Source of the DNA: Methylococcaceae bacterium UBA6146 | GTDB taxonomy: Bacteria; Pseudomonadota; Gammaproteobacteria; Methylococcales; Methylomonadaceae | Reading direction: 5' to 3' | DNA length: 64,000 nt | Assembly: GCA_002422395.1 (NCBI GenBank) | Contig: DIUY01000004.1 | Span: forward strand, 1-64,000 | Shown here: positions 43,203 through 51,530 of the stretch, one piece after another | Layout: every line of letters begins with the position of its first letter | How positions within the stretch are numbered: position 1 is the stretch's first letter | Notes under the pieces: model-generated | What the model saw: only the letters and a program-made list of their open reading frames with translations | What the model was told of the DNA's origin: nothing | Database searches by the model: none | Made by a program: the position numbers and the translations under genes

Positions 43203-44089
43203 CAGCCCCGTTCCAAATCCAGACACGCCGCGCACAGTTTGCGTAAATTCACTAGCGTTCCGTTTGAACTTGGCGCGGTATCGCTAAAAAAATGCTGGTT
43301 GGAGTTTTGGAAAAACCACCGTAGTTGTGCGTCAGCCATTTGATACGGCGGGTGGCGTTGGTAAAAATCCGCCAATTGATGTTGGAACAACGGCGCACCA
43401 TTGACGGCGTTTAAGGCTTGGTGGAACACCGTCAAAGCTTGTTCTATTTGCGTGTCCGACAAACTGGCGAGTCTTTTCGCCGCCCGTTGAAACACACGAC
43501 GCTTAGGCAAGCCCGGCAAATAACCGTAGACGTAGGCCAAACCGCCCGCACTACTGAGCGTTACGGCCAACGCCGCCCACAAACCGTAAACCACGCCTGT
43601 ATTATCGAGCAATGGCGGCGCGGCATCGGGGCGCATATATTGCCCCGATTCGTCTTTCCTGATCGACAACTCGCGTAACGGCGATAAGCTGAAATGCCAC
43701 GCAGGCACGGTTTGGCTGGCGTTATTGCCGCCTTGCGCCAACGGCAAAGCAAAGCTGGGAATGGTGAGCATCTTCACTTCCAGCGGCGCGTAAAAGGCTT
43801 GGTAAACCAGATTAATTTCATAACGGAAACCGCCGCTGATTTTGGTTTCGTTGACAGCCACTTGGTTGATATTCAGCCAGCGGTTGACCGCGCCCCGTTT
43901 GGGCAAGCCGCCACGTTGCAGTTGCACGCCATTGCGGGTTTCGAGAATGATTTTGTGACGGATTTCATCACCGTTGAGATAACCGAACGGGCGCGGGGTT
44001 AAAAATTCAAAATCGCTGATTGGGGTGTCGGGCGCGTTGCTGCACGCCAGCAAGCACAGCGATAAGCCGACAATAAGCCACTTTTTCAT
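43202..44089 (-). CDS. mxaA: MxaA, lipoprotein for methanol dehydrogenase maturation
   Basis: A 295-residue protein. The N-terminus ends in a lipobox (LLACSN, Cys 16), so it is a probable lipoprotein in the periplasm. A beta-rich domain follows (15-155), then a membrane helix (about 168-190) and a C-terminal helical tail. It is required for Ca2+ insertion in methylotrophs. The start overlaps the mxaS stop by four bases. Confidence 0.84.
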   Translation of the reverse strand: MKKWLIVGLSLCLLACSNAPDTPISDFEFLTPRPFGYLNGDEIRHKIILETRNGVQLQRGGLPKRGAVNRWLNINQVAVNETKISGGFRYEINLVYQAFYAPLEVKMLTIPSFALPLAQGGNNASQTVPAWHFSLSPLRELSIRKDESGQYMRPDAAPPLLDNTGVVYGLWAALAVTLSSAGGLAYVYGYLPGLPKRRVFQRAAKRLASLSDTQIEQALTVFHQALNAVNGAPLFQHQLADFYQRHPPYQMADAQLRWFFQNSNQHFFSDTAPSSNGTLVNLRKLCAACLDLERG

Positions 44090-44922
44090 GCCGCCCTCTG
44101 TAAAAAATACGCTTGCAGTTGCGCGGCCTGAAAGTCGTCTTGCAAAAACACCGGTTCACAGCCATAGCTACGGAAAAAACTTTGCAGATGCCGCCGCCGT
44201 TGCTGGAAATTCTGCACGATCTTGCGCCGCAACGCCGGACGCATGAACAGCGTGTGCGTGGCGCTGCTTTCGCTGTCTTGAAAACTGACCAAGCCCCAGT
44301 CTGGCAGATTTTCATAATCGCCCGTTTGCCACGCCACCAACGGCACGACATCGTGCTGGTGCAACTGCGGCAAGATGGGCGCAAGGCTAGCCAAGTCAAA
44401 ATGAAAATCGGACAGCAAAAACACCAATGACGGGCGGTTGGGCAACTGCGGCAAGACCGCTTGCCACTGCGGGTTTTGCGGTACGAAACGCGGGGCTTGC
44501 AATTGCTGGCTCAAGGAGCGGAGTGCGCCGCGCTGTTGGCAGTGTTTTAGCTGATAGTGGTTCGGGGTTTGGCTGCCACAGGCCATAAAACTGAAACGGT
44601 CGCCATAACTGAAAGCCGATTCGGCGATGGAATCCAAACAGGCCAGCAACAACGCTTTGTTTTGGCTCATGGATGCTGACAAATCCGCCAGCAACAGGAC
44701 GTCAATTAAGCTGTGTTGCTGGTAAACCCGCACCCGATATTGCCCGAACACGTCCAACACACTAGCCCGCAAGTCTATGCGCCGAGGATCGGGATGGGCG
44801 ATGAGCGGTTCGTGTTGTTTGAACAAATGGCCGCTACTGACCATGCGCCCGACATGTGCGCCCGGATAAACCCGGCTGCTGGGCGTGGCTAAGCGGTATT
44901 GGAATATTTGGGTTGGGTTCAT
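44086..44922 (-). CDS. mxaS: MxaS, DUF58 domain protein
   Basis: A 278-residue protein lacking membrane helices. The HEPLIAHPDPRRIDLRAS region begins the DUF58 fold, and LLLADLSASMSQ (near 83) is its VWA-like metal-site motif (DxSxS). Together with the MoxR-type ATPase MxaR it forms an ATPase-plus-VWA chaperone pair like others of the MoxR family. The gene starts 5 bases after the extra membrane gene upstream. Confidence 0.85.
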   Translation of the reverse strand: MNPTQIFQYRLATPSSRVYPGAHVGRMVSSGHLFKQHEPLIAHPDPRRIDLRASVLDVFGQYRVRVYQQHSLIDVLLLADLSASMSQNKALLLACLDSIAESAFSYGDRFSFMACGSQTPNHYQLKHCQQRGALRSLSQQLQAPRFVPQNPQWQAVLPQLPNRPSLVFLLSDFHFDLASLAPILPQLHQHDVVPLVAWQTGDYENLPDWGLVSFQDSESSATHTLFMRPALRRKIVQNFQQRRRHLQSFFRSYGCEPVFLQDDFQAAQLQAYFLQRAA

Positions 44923-44927
44923 GGTGT

Positions 44928-45545
44928 TTATTGCTGGTTAATTACCAAAAACACCACCAAGCCAGTAAACAGGCCATACGCAGGCCAAGTGTATTTGCCC
45001 AATTGCCCGAATAGCCATTGCAGCGCGGTGCTGTCCGGTTGTGATACGGCTTGCGCGGCGCACCACCATAAGCTATTGAGCAAAAGCAAGAGCACTAAGA
45101 CTAAAAAACCGGGCGCGTCAAAAAACAAACTGCCCCATGCAGCGGGATAGACGCCATCCGCCAAGCGGAAAATAATTTGTGCCAATAAAATCCCCCACGC
45201 CGTCGCGCCTAAGGTAAACGCCAACAAGAACAGCCGATTATTGAGGCGGCATAAATACTTTGCCAGCGTTAATAACGCAGTGTGTTGTCTGGACAAATAC
45301 GCGGCGGGCAAGCTCAGGCACAGCAGCAATAAGCTGGTGTCGCTGAGCAAATCCCAAAATTTCGGGCTGATAGCCTCGTTAACTGCACCGACATAATAAG
45401 CGGCGTAGGGCGCAGGTTCTTGATTGTCCAAGCCCTCGGCAATCAATACGACAAATAAGCCTAAGCCTGCGTAAGCGGCGATGGCTAAACGTAAGGCGGT
45501 GAGGTCGAATACGGAGTTTATTTGATTTTTTATAGTGGTATTCAT
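44928..45545 (-). CDS. Uncharacterised membrane protein within the mxa cluster
   Basis: A 205-residue protein with about five hydrophobic helices (22-42, 72-88, 108-126, 142-162, 183-201) and few charged residues in between. It has no detectable homology that I can name. It sits between mxaR and mxaS, 5 bases before mxaS and therefore cotranscribed. The position suggests a membrane partner for the MxaR/MxaS or MxaC proteins. It is not part of the classical mxaFJGIRSACKLD order. Confidence 0.68.
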   Translation of the reverse strand: MNTTIKNQINSVFDLTALRLAIAAYAGLGLFVVLIAEGLDNQEPAPYAAYYVGAVNEAISPKFWDLLSDTSLLLLCLSLPAAYLSRQHTALLTLAKYLCRLNNRLFLLAFTLGATAWGILLAQIIFRLADGVYPAAWGSLFFDAPGFLVLVLLLLLNSLWWCAAQAVSQPDSTALQWLFGQLGKYTWPAYGLFTGLVVFLVINQQ

Positions 45546-45603
45546 GTTTTACACTCGTGATACTCGTGTGACGCTAGAACTTTAATATTATTAAGTTAAG
45601 GAT

Positions 45604-45744
45604 TTTTCCGTTCGCCCTGAGCCTGTCGAAGGGTGGGCGGAAAAATTCGAGCTTTGCAACACAGCCATTCATGCTTCGACAAGCTCAGCACGAACGGCTG
45701 TGTTGCTTAACTTATTGTCAGTCAAGCTGGAGCTTGGGAACGAG
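45604..45744. repeat. Two REP-like palindromes and an inverted TTCCCAAGCT half-site
   Basis: The first hairpin pairs TTTTTCCGTTCGCCC with GGGTGGGCGGAAAAA (45604-45644); the second pairs GCAACACAGCC (45656-45666) with GGCTGTGTTGC (45696-45706). They are opposite in orientation, like a bacterial interspersed mosaic element. CAAGCTGGAGCTTGGGAACG at 45723-45742 is the inverse of the repeat at 41550. The block lies between mxaR and the unknown membrane gene. Confidence 0.78.
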
Positions 45745-45757
45745 CCTGTCTAAACAT

Positions 45758-46768
45758 TCACGGCGCGGCAATCTGCGCCAATATTCCTTTAATCAATTGC
45801 GGCATCAATTCCTCTTTCCGGTAAGCGTACAAGGGGCTAAAAAATATCCGGTGCGCCATCGTCACGGCGTACACGGCTTGTAAATCTTCCGGCAATAAAT
45901 TGTCGCGGCCTTCCAGCCAAGCGCGGGTTTTGGCGGCACGGAGAAAAAAACTCATGCCGCGCGGGCTGGCACCGGCTTGTATCAGTTCCGCCATATCGAC
46001 ATCAGCCAAGCGGATTCCGAACTTGGCGGGGCTATGCGAGGCTTGCCACAAGGCCAAGGCGTAAGTCTTGAGTTTGTCGCTGCTATGGATGTGGGCTTGG
46101 ATGCTGGCGGCGACTTCATTAAGCTGGTAATAAGCGATTTGTCCGCCCGCCATTTCCTGCACCAAGCGGTCAGTATCGTGGTAGCGCGGGTTAAACATCA
46201 GCGCTTGCAGCACCGCTTCATCGCTGGGCGTGTCGATGCTGATTTCAAACATAAAACGGTCTTTGGCGGCGGCAGGCAATTCAAACGTCTCTTCGCGTTC
46301 GACGCGGTTGCGGTCGGCGAACACTTGCAAATGCGGCAAGTGGTAGGTTTGGTTGAACGCGCCGACGCTACGTTCCGCCATTGCCCGTAATAATAAGGAA
46401 TGGACTTGCGGGCGGGCGCGGTTGATTTCGTTAAAAAAGAAGGTCGCCAAGCGTTCGCGGTGGTTGAGCAAAGGGCCGGGATCGACGCGGGGTTTGCCGC
46501 TGGCATCGAGATAGGTGTAATAAATCAGATCGGCGGGCATTAAATCTATCGTGCCTTCGATGCGCTGGTAATCACCACCCAAACCGTGGGCAATGGCGCG
46601 GAGCAAGGTGGTTTTGCCGACACCGACATTGCCTTCGAGCAAGACATGACCGCGTGCAAACACTGCCAACAACAAATGGCGCACAGCGGCGGTTTGGCCG
46701 ATGACGATTTGGTTAAGCTGGTGTTCAAAGCGTAGGGCTTGTTCGCGGCTGGCGTGTAAGTCGGTCAT
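45758..46768 (-). CDS. mxaR: MxaR, MoxR-type AAA+ ATPase
   Basis: A 336-residue ATPase. Walker A is LEGNVGVGKTTLLRA (about 39-53) and Walker B TFFFNEINRARPQ near 110, followed by a sensor and a lid domain. MoxR proteins act as chaperones for metalloenzyme assembly, with VWA partners (MxaS, MxaC, MxaL here). The gene is the first after mxaI, with a palindromic repeat in the 164-base gap. Confidence 0.92.
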   Translation of the reverse strand: MTDLHASREQALRFEHQLNQIVIGQTAAVRHLLLAVFARGHVLLEGNVGVGKTTLLRAIAHGLGGDYQRIEGTIDLMPADLIYYTYLDASGKPRVDPGPLLNHRERLATFFFNEINRARPQVHSLLLRAMAERSVGAFNQTYHLPHLQVFADRNRVEREETFELPAAAKDRFMFEISIDTPSDEAVLQALMFNPRYHDTDRLVQEMAGGQIAYYQLNEVAASIQAHIHSSDKLKTYALALWQASHSPAKFGIRLADVDMAELIQAGASPRGMSFFLRAAKTRAWLEGRDNLLPEDLQAVYAVTMAHRIFFSPLYAYRKEELMPQLIKGILAQIAAP

Positions 46769-46839
46769 GGTTATCTGTAAAAAAATCCGGCAAGTGAGGT
46801 TTGCCGGAATTGAGGGGGATTTAGCCTAAAAAACAAATC

Positions 46840-46913
46840 GTAGGATGTGCTGAACGAAGGGAAGCGCATCATTGGGCGTAACTGATGGGCTTCCTTTCGT
46901 CAGCCCATCCTAC
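46840..46913. repeat. Long imperfect hairpin GTAGGATG...CATCCTAC
   Basis: Arms of about 30 bases (46840-46870 and 46884-46913) pair with few mismatches: one side reads GTAGGATGTGCTGA, the other TCAGCCCATCCTAC. Repeats of this GTAGGATGGGC type are widespread in proteobacteria. It lies between mxaI and mxaR, where it could limit readthrough or protect the 3' end of the upstream mRNA, matching the expected abundance difference between MxaI and MxaR. Confidence 0.8.
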
Positions 46914-46932
46914 TTCTAAAAAACCGCCAAAC

Positions 46933-47220
46933 TTAATTGGCGATGTCATCCACGTCATAAACAAACTTGCCAGTTTTGACGAAATTCAGGCGGCGTTTCT
47001 CGTTACGCGCTTCCATTTCTTTAACCGATTGGGCTTGTTTATTCAGTTCGTTCACGTCGTGTTTCGGGTCGTATTTGCTACCTGCGACTTTGTCGGGATA
47101 GCCGGGTTTTGGCTCCCAGCACACGCCGGGTTCTTTGCAGTTGGTGCCATCGTAAGCCAAGGCGGACGCTGACAATCCGGCGGCAAGCACCGCCATGCTG
47201 AATAATGCTAATTTTTTCAT
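46933..47220 (-). CDS. mxaI: MxaI, methanol dehydrogenase small subunit
   Basis: A 95-residue precursor. The signal peptide (1-22) ends SALA; the mature protein begins YDGTNCKEPGVCWEPKPGYP. The two cysteines form the known disulfide (Cys6 and Cys12 of the mature chain), and the rest is one long Lys/Glu-rich helix. The small beta subunit wraps around MxaF in the alpha2beta2 enzyme. The gene lies 13 bases after mxaG. Confidence 0.96.
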   Translation of the reverse strand: MKKLALFSMAVLAAGLSASALAYDGTNCKEPGVCWEPKPGYPDKVAGSKYDPKHDVNELNKQAQSVKEMEARNEKRRLNFVKTGKFVYDVDDIAN

Positions 47221-47233
47221 GGTGTTATCCTCA

Positions 47234-47704
47234 TTATTTAGTTAACCATTTGGCCTTTTTCGGATCACCTGTGTAGATGTCACGAATAAACGCCATGATT
47301 TGCAACATTTCATCGGTGTTAAAGTTGACGTACTGCGGCCCCATCATGCCGTTGGCTCCGCCGAACAGTAGTTCAAACAAGCCATGATCGGTGGCATTGC
47401 GTGGATACGTCCAATAATCGTCTGCCAAACCGGGGCCGAGTTTGCCCTCCGCTTCGTGTCCGTGACAGCCGGAACAGCCCGTCATATAAAGGCTTTTGCC
47501 TTTTTCCACGACTTCTTTGTTGCCGTTGTAGGGGTTTTTACCGTCTTGCATAAATTGCTTGAAGGCATCGGTATTGCCACCTTTTTTGGCGAAACTCAAA
47601 TCTAAGGTTTCGCCCGTGATGGCGTTATGCAGGGTGATGTCGGCCTGTGCCGCGCTAAAAAACAGCGATAGCGCAGCACACAGGGTGAGTGTTGATAATT
47701 TCAT
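47234..47704 (-). CDS. mxaG: MxaG, cytochrome cL
   Basis: A 156-residue c-type cytochrome and electron acceptor of methanol dehydrogenase. The signal peptide ends near AQA (residue 21). Haem is held by CSGCH (Cys77, Cys80, His81); an axial Met is likely in the NGMMGPQYVNF stretch. It is shorter than some described cL proteins, mostly at the C-terminus. It lies 15 bases after mxaJ. Confidence 0.93.
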   Translation of the reverse strand: MKLSTLTLCAALSLFFSAAQADITLHNAITGETLDLSFAKKGGNTDAFKQFMQDGKNPYNGNKEVVEKGKSLYMTGCSGCHGHEAEGKLGPGLADDYWTYPRNATDHGLFELLFGGANGMMGPQYVNFNTDEMLQIMAFIRDIYTGDPKKAKWLTK

Positions 47705-47719
47705 GTCCTGATTTTTTCC

Positions 47720-48565
47720 TTAATGGGTTGCGGCGACGGAGACTTGTTCTGCGTCCAGCAAGGGTATGCCTTCGGCTTCGAGCAACCGCCGGATTTCCGG
47801 TTGTTTATCTTTAATGACATGGTTCAATTGTGCCAGTAAGGCTTCGTTACCTTTACGCACCGCCATCGACGTACTGTAGTGATGCCCGACTTTTTCCCCG
47901 TCCGCCCGTTTGTTGGTGTCGCGGATGATAGTCATCGTTAACGGTGTGCCGGAGGCTTTGACATAAGGCCCAGCCGCCGGCCCCCACAAAGCCGCCACTT
48001 CGGCATGGCCTGAGGCGACTTCGCTGACCAATTTTGCCGTATCGTATTTGACGTATTGGTTGCGTTTTGACTTATAACCGACCAGTTCTTGCGAATAATT
48101 GAACATGTCGTTATAGCGTCCGATAGCGCGGAGCATCACTTCCGCAGGCGAACCCGGCACAAAGGCGATACGCTGGGCTTTTTGCAAAGCTTCGCTATCC
48201 CACGAGTTGATCGCTTGACCGTCTTTGCGGGTGATGAACACATAGCCGGAACGGTAATACGCCACACTGGTGGAGACACGCGGGTCGCCCGTATCCACGC
48301 CGATGACGGCATCACACAAGCCTTTGTCCAAGGTGTCGCGCAGGTAATAGCGCGGGTCAGTCCAGTAGACGTACTCGACTTTTTTGTTTAATGCTTGGCC
48401 GACTAACTGGGCGAGCTTGTTTTCAAAACCCTCGCCTTTATTGTTGGAGTACGGCATTTCATCTTCGGCGGCGCAGATTTTTAAGGCGCTGTTATCGGCG
48501 TTTGCCGTGGACAGGCTTAAACCTAGGCAAGCGAGGGCTAACAGGTGTTTTTTTGTTAATGGCAT
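47720..48565 (-). CDS. mxaJ: MxaJ, periplasmic substrate-binding-like protein
   Basis: A 281-residue precursor with a signal peptide ending near ANA (about residue 23) and a type 2 periplasmic binding fold (DEMPYSNNKGEGFENKLA near the N-terminus). MxaJ is essential for methanol oxidation in methylotrophs and is thought to help assemble MxaF. The ATG at 48565 is preferred to an in-frame TTG at 48583 because the signal peptide then has the usual form. A hairpin lies between it and mxaF. Confidence 0.9.
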   Translation of the reverse strand: MPLTKKHLLALACLGLSLSTANADNSALKICAAEDEMPYSNNKGEGFENKLAQLVGQALNKKVEYVYWTDPRYYLRDTLDKGLCDAVIGVDTGDPRVSTSVAYYRSGYVFITRKDGQAINSWDSEALQKAQRIAFVPGSPAEVMLRAIGRYNDMFNYSQELVGYKSKRNQYVKYDTAKLVSEVASGHAEVAALWGPAAGPYVKASGTPLTMTIIRDTNKRADGEKVGHHYSTSMAVRKGNEALLAQLNHVIKDKQPEIRRLLEAEGIPLLDAEQVSVAATH

Positions 48566-48610
48566 GTTTGTTCTCGTTTCCAATCAATCTATATGCAAGT
48601 TCAGAGAATC

Positions 48611-48641
48611 CGTCATTCCGGCAGGGATTGTCGGAATGACG
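48611..48641. repeat. CGTCATTCCG/CGGAATGACG hairpin between mxaF and mxaJ
   Basis: A 10-bp perfect inverted repeat (48611-48620 and 48632-48641). It is a common repeat type in proteobacterial genomes. Its place just after the mxaF stop could explain strong expression of MxaF relative to MxaJ, by protecting the mxaF 3' end or ending most transcripts. Confidence 0.78.
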
Positions 48642-48670
48642 ATATTGCTATCTCGATTGCTCTTTACACA

Positions 48671-50479
48671 TCAAAGCGCAAACACCATCACACCGCCGCC
48701 CATTTGCGTGTAATGCGCCAATTCTTTAAACGCACCCACTGCACCTAAACCTGCTGTCGGGTCTTTCAGGTCAAACACCAAACCGACACCAGGCCAGCCG
48801 CCCACGCCGTAATAAATCGCCACATATTGCTTGCCGTTATGCAGATAAGTGATCGGGTGGCCGATAACGCCGGACGGCAGTTTGAATTTCCACAGCTCTT
48901 CGCCGGTTTTCGAGTTCAAGGCTTTGATGTAACCATCTAAAGTGCCGTAGAACAGCAAGTCGCCAGCGGTCGCGGTCGTGCCGCCCCAAACCGCGAATTT
49001 CTCTTTCACTTCCCATTCAAATTCGCCAGTCACCGAGTTCATGGCTTTGACTTGGCCTAACGTGCCTTTCGGGCCTGGGTACATGTTCAAGGTCGCGCCG
49101 ACGAAGAACTGACCTGCGCGGTAAGGCAGCATGAACGGTTCCCAATCCATACAGATGTGGTTGATGCCCATGAAGAACAGTTTTTTGGCAGGGTCGTAAG
49201 ATTCGATGCCTTGGTTGTGGTAGCCCATCGCGGACGGACATATCCCTTTAGCTTCGTGATCCATGTGCGTTGAATATTCAGGGTCGCGGATGGGTAAGCC
49301 CGTTTTCAGATCGACTTTTTTCACCCAGTTGACGGTGTCGTCAATCTTGAAGGCATTGACCAGATCGCCGTTTTCACGGTTTAGCGTGTACACCAGGCCG
49401 TTACGGTCGGGATGGGTCAGCAACTTGGTTTTCTTACCATCGACGATTTGCTCGGACAGCCCCATGTAGTTGACGCCCGCGTAGTCCCATTCGTCATGCG
49501 GGGTTTTTTGGTAGCCGAATTTGGCTTCGCCCGTGTTGACATCGCGTCCCCATATCGTCATCGTCCATTTGTTGTCGCCAGGGCGCATGGTTTCATTCCA
49601 CGGCGCGGGGTTGCCGGAGCCGTAATAGAGCATGTCTAAATCAGGATCGAAGGCATACCAACCCCAGTTGGTGCCGCCGCCGATTTTCCACGCATCGCCT
49701 TCCCAAGTCTTTAAGCCTAAGCCAAATTGCCCGTAATGCGGATTGGCTTTGTTGAAATCTTTTGCCAATTTGATGTCTTCATCAGGCCCCGTGGCGTAGA
49801 CGCGCCATAATTGCTTGCCGTCCTTGATGCTGTAAGCGGTCGCGTAACCGCGCACCCCCAGTTCCGCACCGGAACTGCCGACGATGACTTTATCCTTGAC
49901 AACAAATGGCGCAATGGTCAAGGTTGAGCCCATCGCAATGTCGGAATTTTCCATTTTCCACAGCAATTCGCCCGTTTTTGCATTCAACGCGACGATATGC
50001 CCGTCCAACTGGTTTTGGAAAATGGTCGCCGGATAGCCGTTACCTTCCGGTGCGTAAGCCAAGCCCCGGTTGACCACGTCACAACAGGCCACGGCGCGTG
50101 CCGCCGGGTTTTGTTTAGGTTTGAATTCCCAGAGGATTTTGTCCGGCTCGTTCAAGTCGATGGCGAAAATATTATTCGGGTACGGCGTGTGCACATACAT
50201 GATGCCGTTGACGACCAACGGGCCGCCTTCGTGGCCGTTCAGCACGCCCGTGGAAAATGACCAGACCGGTTTCAGATTTTTGACGTTGGTGACGTTGATG
50301 TCATACAGCTCGCTAAAATGGGTCGCGCTGTAATCTTTGGTCTGCATCACCCAGTTGGTGTTTTGGCGCGACAGTTTTTCCAGTTCTTTATTGGCTAGCG
50401 CAGGTTGCGCCAAGGCCAATGAAATGCCCGCCGCCAATGCAGTGCGTCCTGCATAACCGGCCATTTTCAAAATCCGCAT
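48671..50479 (-). CDS. mxaF: MxaF, calcium-dependent PQQ methanol dehydrogenase large subunit
   Basis: A 602-residue precursor with a signal peptide ending ALA (29). Mature residues match the known enzyme: vicinal Cys103-Cys104 (precursor 132-133), Glu177 (206) and Asn261 (290) for Ca2+, and the catalytic Asp303 (332). The residue two after it is Ala (DEWDYAGVN), not Asp as in lanthanide-dependent XoxF; this is therefore a Ca2+ enzyme. It is an eight-bladed propeller that oxidises methanol to formaldehyde in the periplasm and passes electrons to MxaG. The ATG follows GGAGG. Confidence 0.98.
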   Translation of the reverse strand: MRILKMAGYAGRTALAAGISLALAQPALANKELEKLSRQNTNWVMQTKDYSATHFSELYDINVTNVKNLKPVWSFSTGVLNGHEGGPLVVNGIMYVHTPYPNNIFAIDLNEPDKILWEFKPKQNPAARAVACCDVVNRGLAYAPEGNGYPATIFQNQLDGHIVALNAKTGELLWKMENSDIAMGSTLTIAPFVVKDKVIVGSSGAELGVRGYATAYSIKDGKQLWRVYATGPDEDIKLAKDFNKANPHYGQFGLGLKTWEGDAWKIGGGTNWGWYAFDPDLDMLYYGSGNPAPWNETMRPGDNKWTMTIWGRDVNTGEAKFGYQKTPHDEWDYAGVNYMGLSEQIVDGKKTKLLTHPDRNGLVYTLNRENGDLVNAFKIDDTVNWVKKVDLKTGLPIRDPEYSTHMDHEAKGICPSAMGYHNQGIESYDPAKKLFFMGINHICMDWEPFMLPYRAGQFFVGATLNMYPGPKGTLGQVKAMNSVTGEFEWEVKEKFAVWGGTTATAGDLLFYGTLDGYIKALNSKTGEELWKFKLPSGVIGHPITYLHNGKQYVAIYYGVGGWPGVGLVFDLKDPTAGLGAVGAFKELAHYTQMGGGVMVFAL

Positions 50480-50784
50480 GATTCCTCCAGAATATTATTT
50501 GGTGTGTGTTCAATAGGGCCTAGCCGTGTGTCCCGAAAGTGCTTGGCTTGCTTGATCGGGCAAGGATTGTTTGGGACACCCGGCTATGCTGGACAGGAAT
50601 GATACGGGAAGCAGTCAGAAGGCCGTTACGGAATAAGCCTGTAAAACAACGGGGAAATTAGCGGCAAATAATGGTGAAAATTTCCTTTAACCAAGTTGAA
50701 CTTAAGCGGCACAGAAAAGGAAAACTTCCCATAGTTTCCGCTGCGAAAAAACGGCATCATGGTTGTTTCAAATAGGGAGGGGAT
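50480..50784. promoter_or_regulatory. Divergent mxaF/mxaB control region with a leader inverted repeat
   Basis: A 305-bp region between divergent mxaF and mxaB. An inverted repeat (TAGCCGTGTGTCCC at 50521-50534 and GGGACACCCGGCTA at 50573-50586, 13 of 14 paired) is placed in what should be the mxaF leader, about 40 bases upstream of its start codon. Near mxaB there are pairs GGAAA/TTTCC (around 50653-50685 and 50718-50740). Both promoters must be here, but -35/-10 boxes were not fixed with confidence. Confidence 0.55.
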
Positions 50785-51459
50785 GTGTCACAAAAAATCA
50801 ATGTATTGTTGGTCGATGACCATGCCGTAGTCAGGACTGGCTATAAAACCTATTTGGCCTTATCGGAAAACATCGGGCAAATTTATGAGGCCGACCGTGG
50901 CGAAGCCGCTTGCCAACTGTATAACCAATATCAACCCGACTTAGTGGTGCTGGATTTGTCCATGCCCGGCATCGGAGGTTTTGAAACTATCCGGCGGCTA
51001 ATTAGCCGCGATCCCCACGCCAAAATTTTGGTGTTCAGTATCCATAATGAACTGGTCTATGTCACCCGCGCCTTAAAAGCTGGCGCCAAAGGCTACATCA
51101 CCAAAAACAGCGTCCCCGAAATCCTTATCACGGCAGTTGGTAAAATAGCCCAAGGCGGCACGTTTGTAGAACCTGAACTTGCCCAGCAATTGGCAATCAC
51201 CATGACTTCGGGGCTGGATGATTCGGAAAGAATTAAATTGTTATCACCACGCGAATTTGATGTGTTTTGTTTGCTTGCGAACGGTTACACCACCCATAAA
51301 GCCGCAGAGAAATTGTGTTTGGGTTATAAGACCGTGTGCAATCACGGCACAGCGATTAAGGATAAACTGGGGGTGGCGACAGTTGCCGAATTGACCTTGT
51401 TGGCTACGCGGCAAGGCTTGATTGAGGCGAAGGATGCCCTGCATGAGGATCGCTGCTAA
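50785..51459 (+). CDS. mxaB: MxaB, NarL/FixJ-type response regulator
   Basis: A 224-residue regulator. The receiver domain (1-120) has the phosphoacceptor Asp in DLVVLDLSMPG (near 55) and Lys in YITKNS near 107. The LuxR-type HTH is at about 155-215 (LSPREFDVFCLLANGYTTHKAA, split here as LSPREFDVF and AAEKLCLGYKTV). No histidine kinase is adjacent, so it is an orphan regulator, as described for gammaproteobacterial methanotrophs, where MxaB activates mxaF. The start is GTG after GGAGG. It diverges from mxaF. Confidence 0.88.
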   Translation: MSQKINVLLVDDHAVVRTGYKTYLALSENIGQIYEADRGEAACQLYNQYQPDLVVLDLSMPGIGGFETIRRLISRDPHAKILVFSIHNELVYVTRALKAGAKGYITKNSVPEILITAVGKIAQGGTFVEPELAQQLAITMTSGLDDSERIKLLSPREFDVFCLLANGYTTHKAAEKLCLGYKTVCNHGTAIKDKLGVATVAELTLLATRQGLIEAKDALHEDRC

Positions 51460-51472
51460 GAGTAGCAGTTTC

Positions 51473-51526
51473 GTAGCCCACTGTTTTATCCGTAAATGGT
51501 GGGCAGAAAAGCGTTGCCCACCCTAC
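51473..51526. repeat. Hairpin between convergent mxaB and mxaD
   Basis: GGTGGGCA (51498-51505) pairs with TGCCCACC (51515-51522) around a 9-base loop, and outer GTAGCCCA/CCCTAC bases extend it. It belongs to the common GTAGGGTGGGCA repeat type and probably marks the end of both transcripts. Confidence 0.7.
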
Positions 51527-51530
51527 ACGA

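Noticed and set aside
48671..50479. Lanthanide-dependent XoxF instead of MxaF
   Set aside because: The residue two after the catalytic Asp is Ala, and mxaI, mxaG and calcium-insertion genes are present.
50671..50740. GGAAA/TTTCC pairs upstream of mxaB as operators
   Set aside because: Arms are only five bases and irregularly spaced; no known MxaB site to match.
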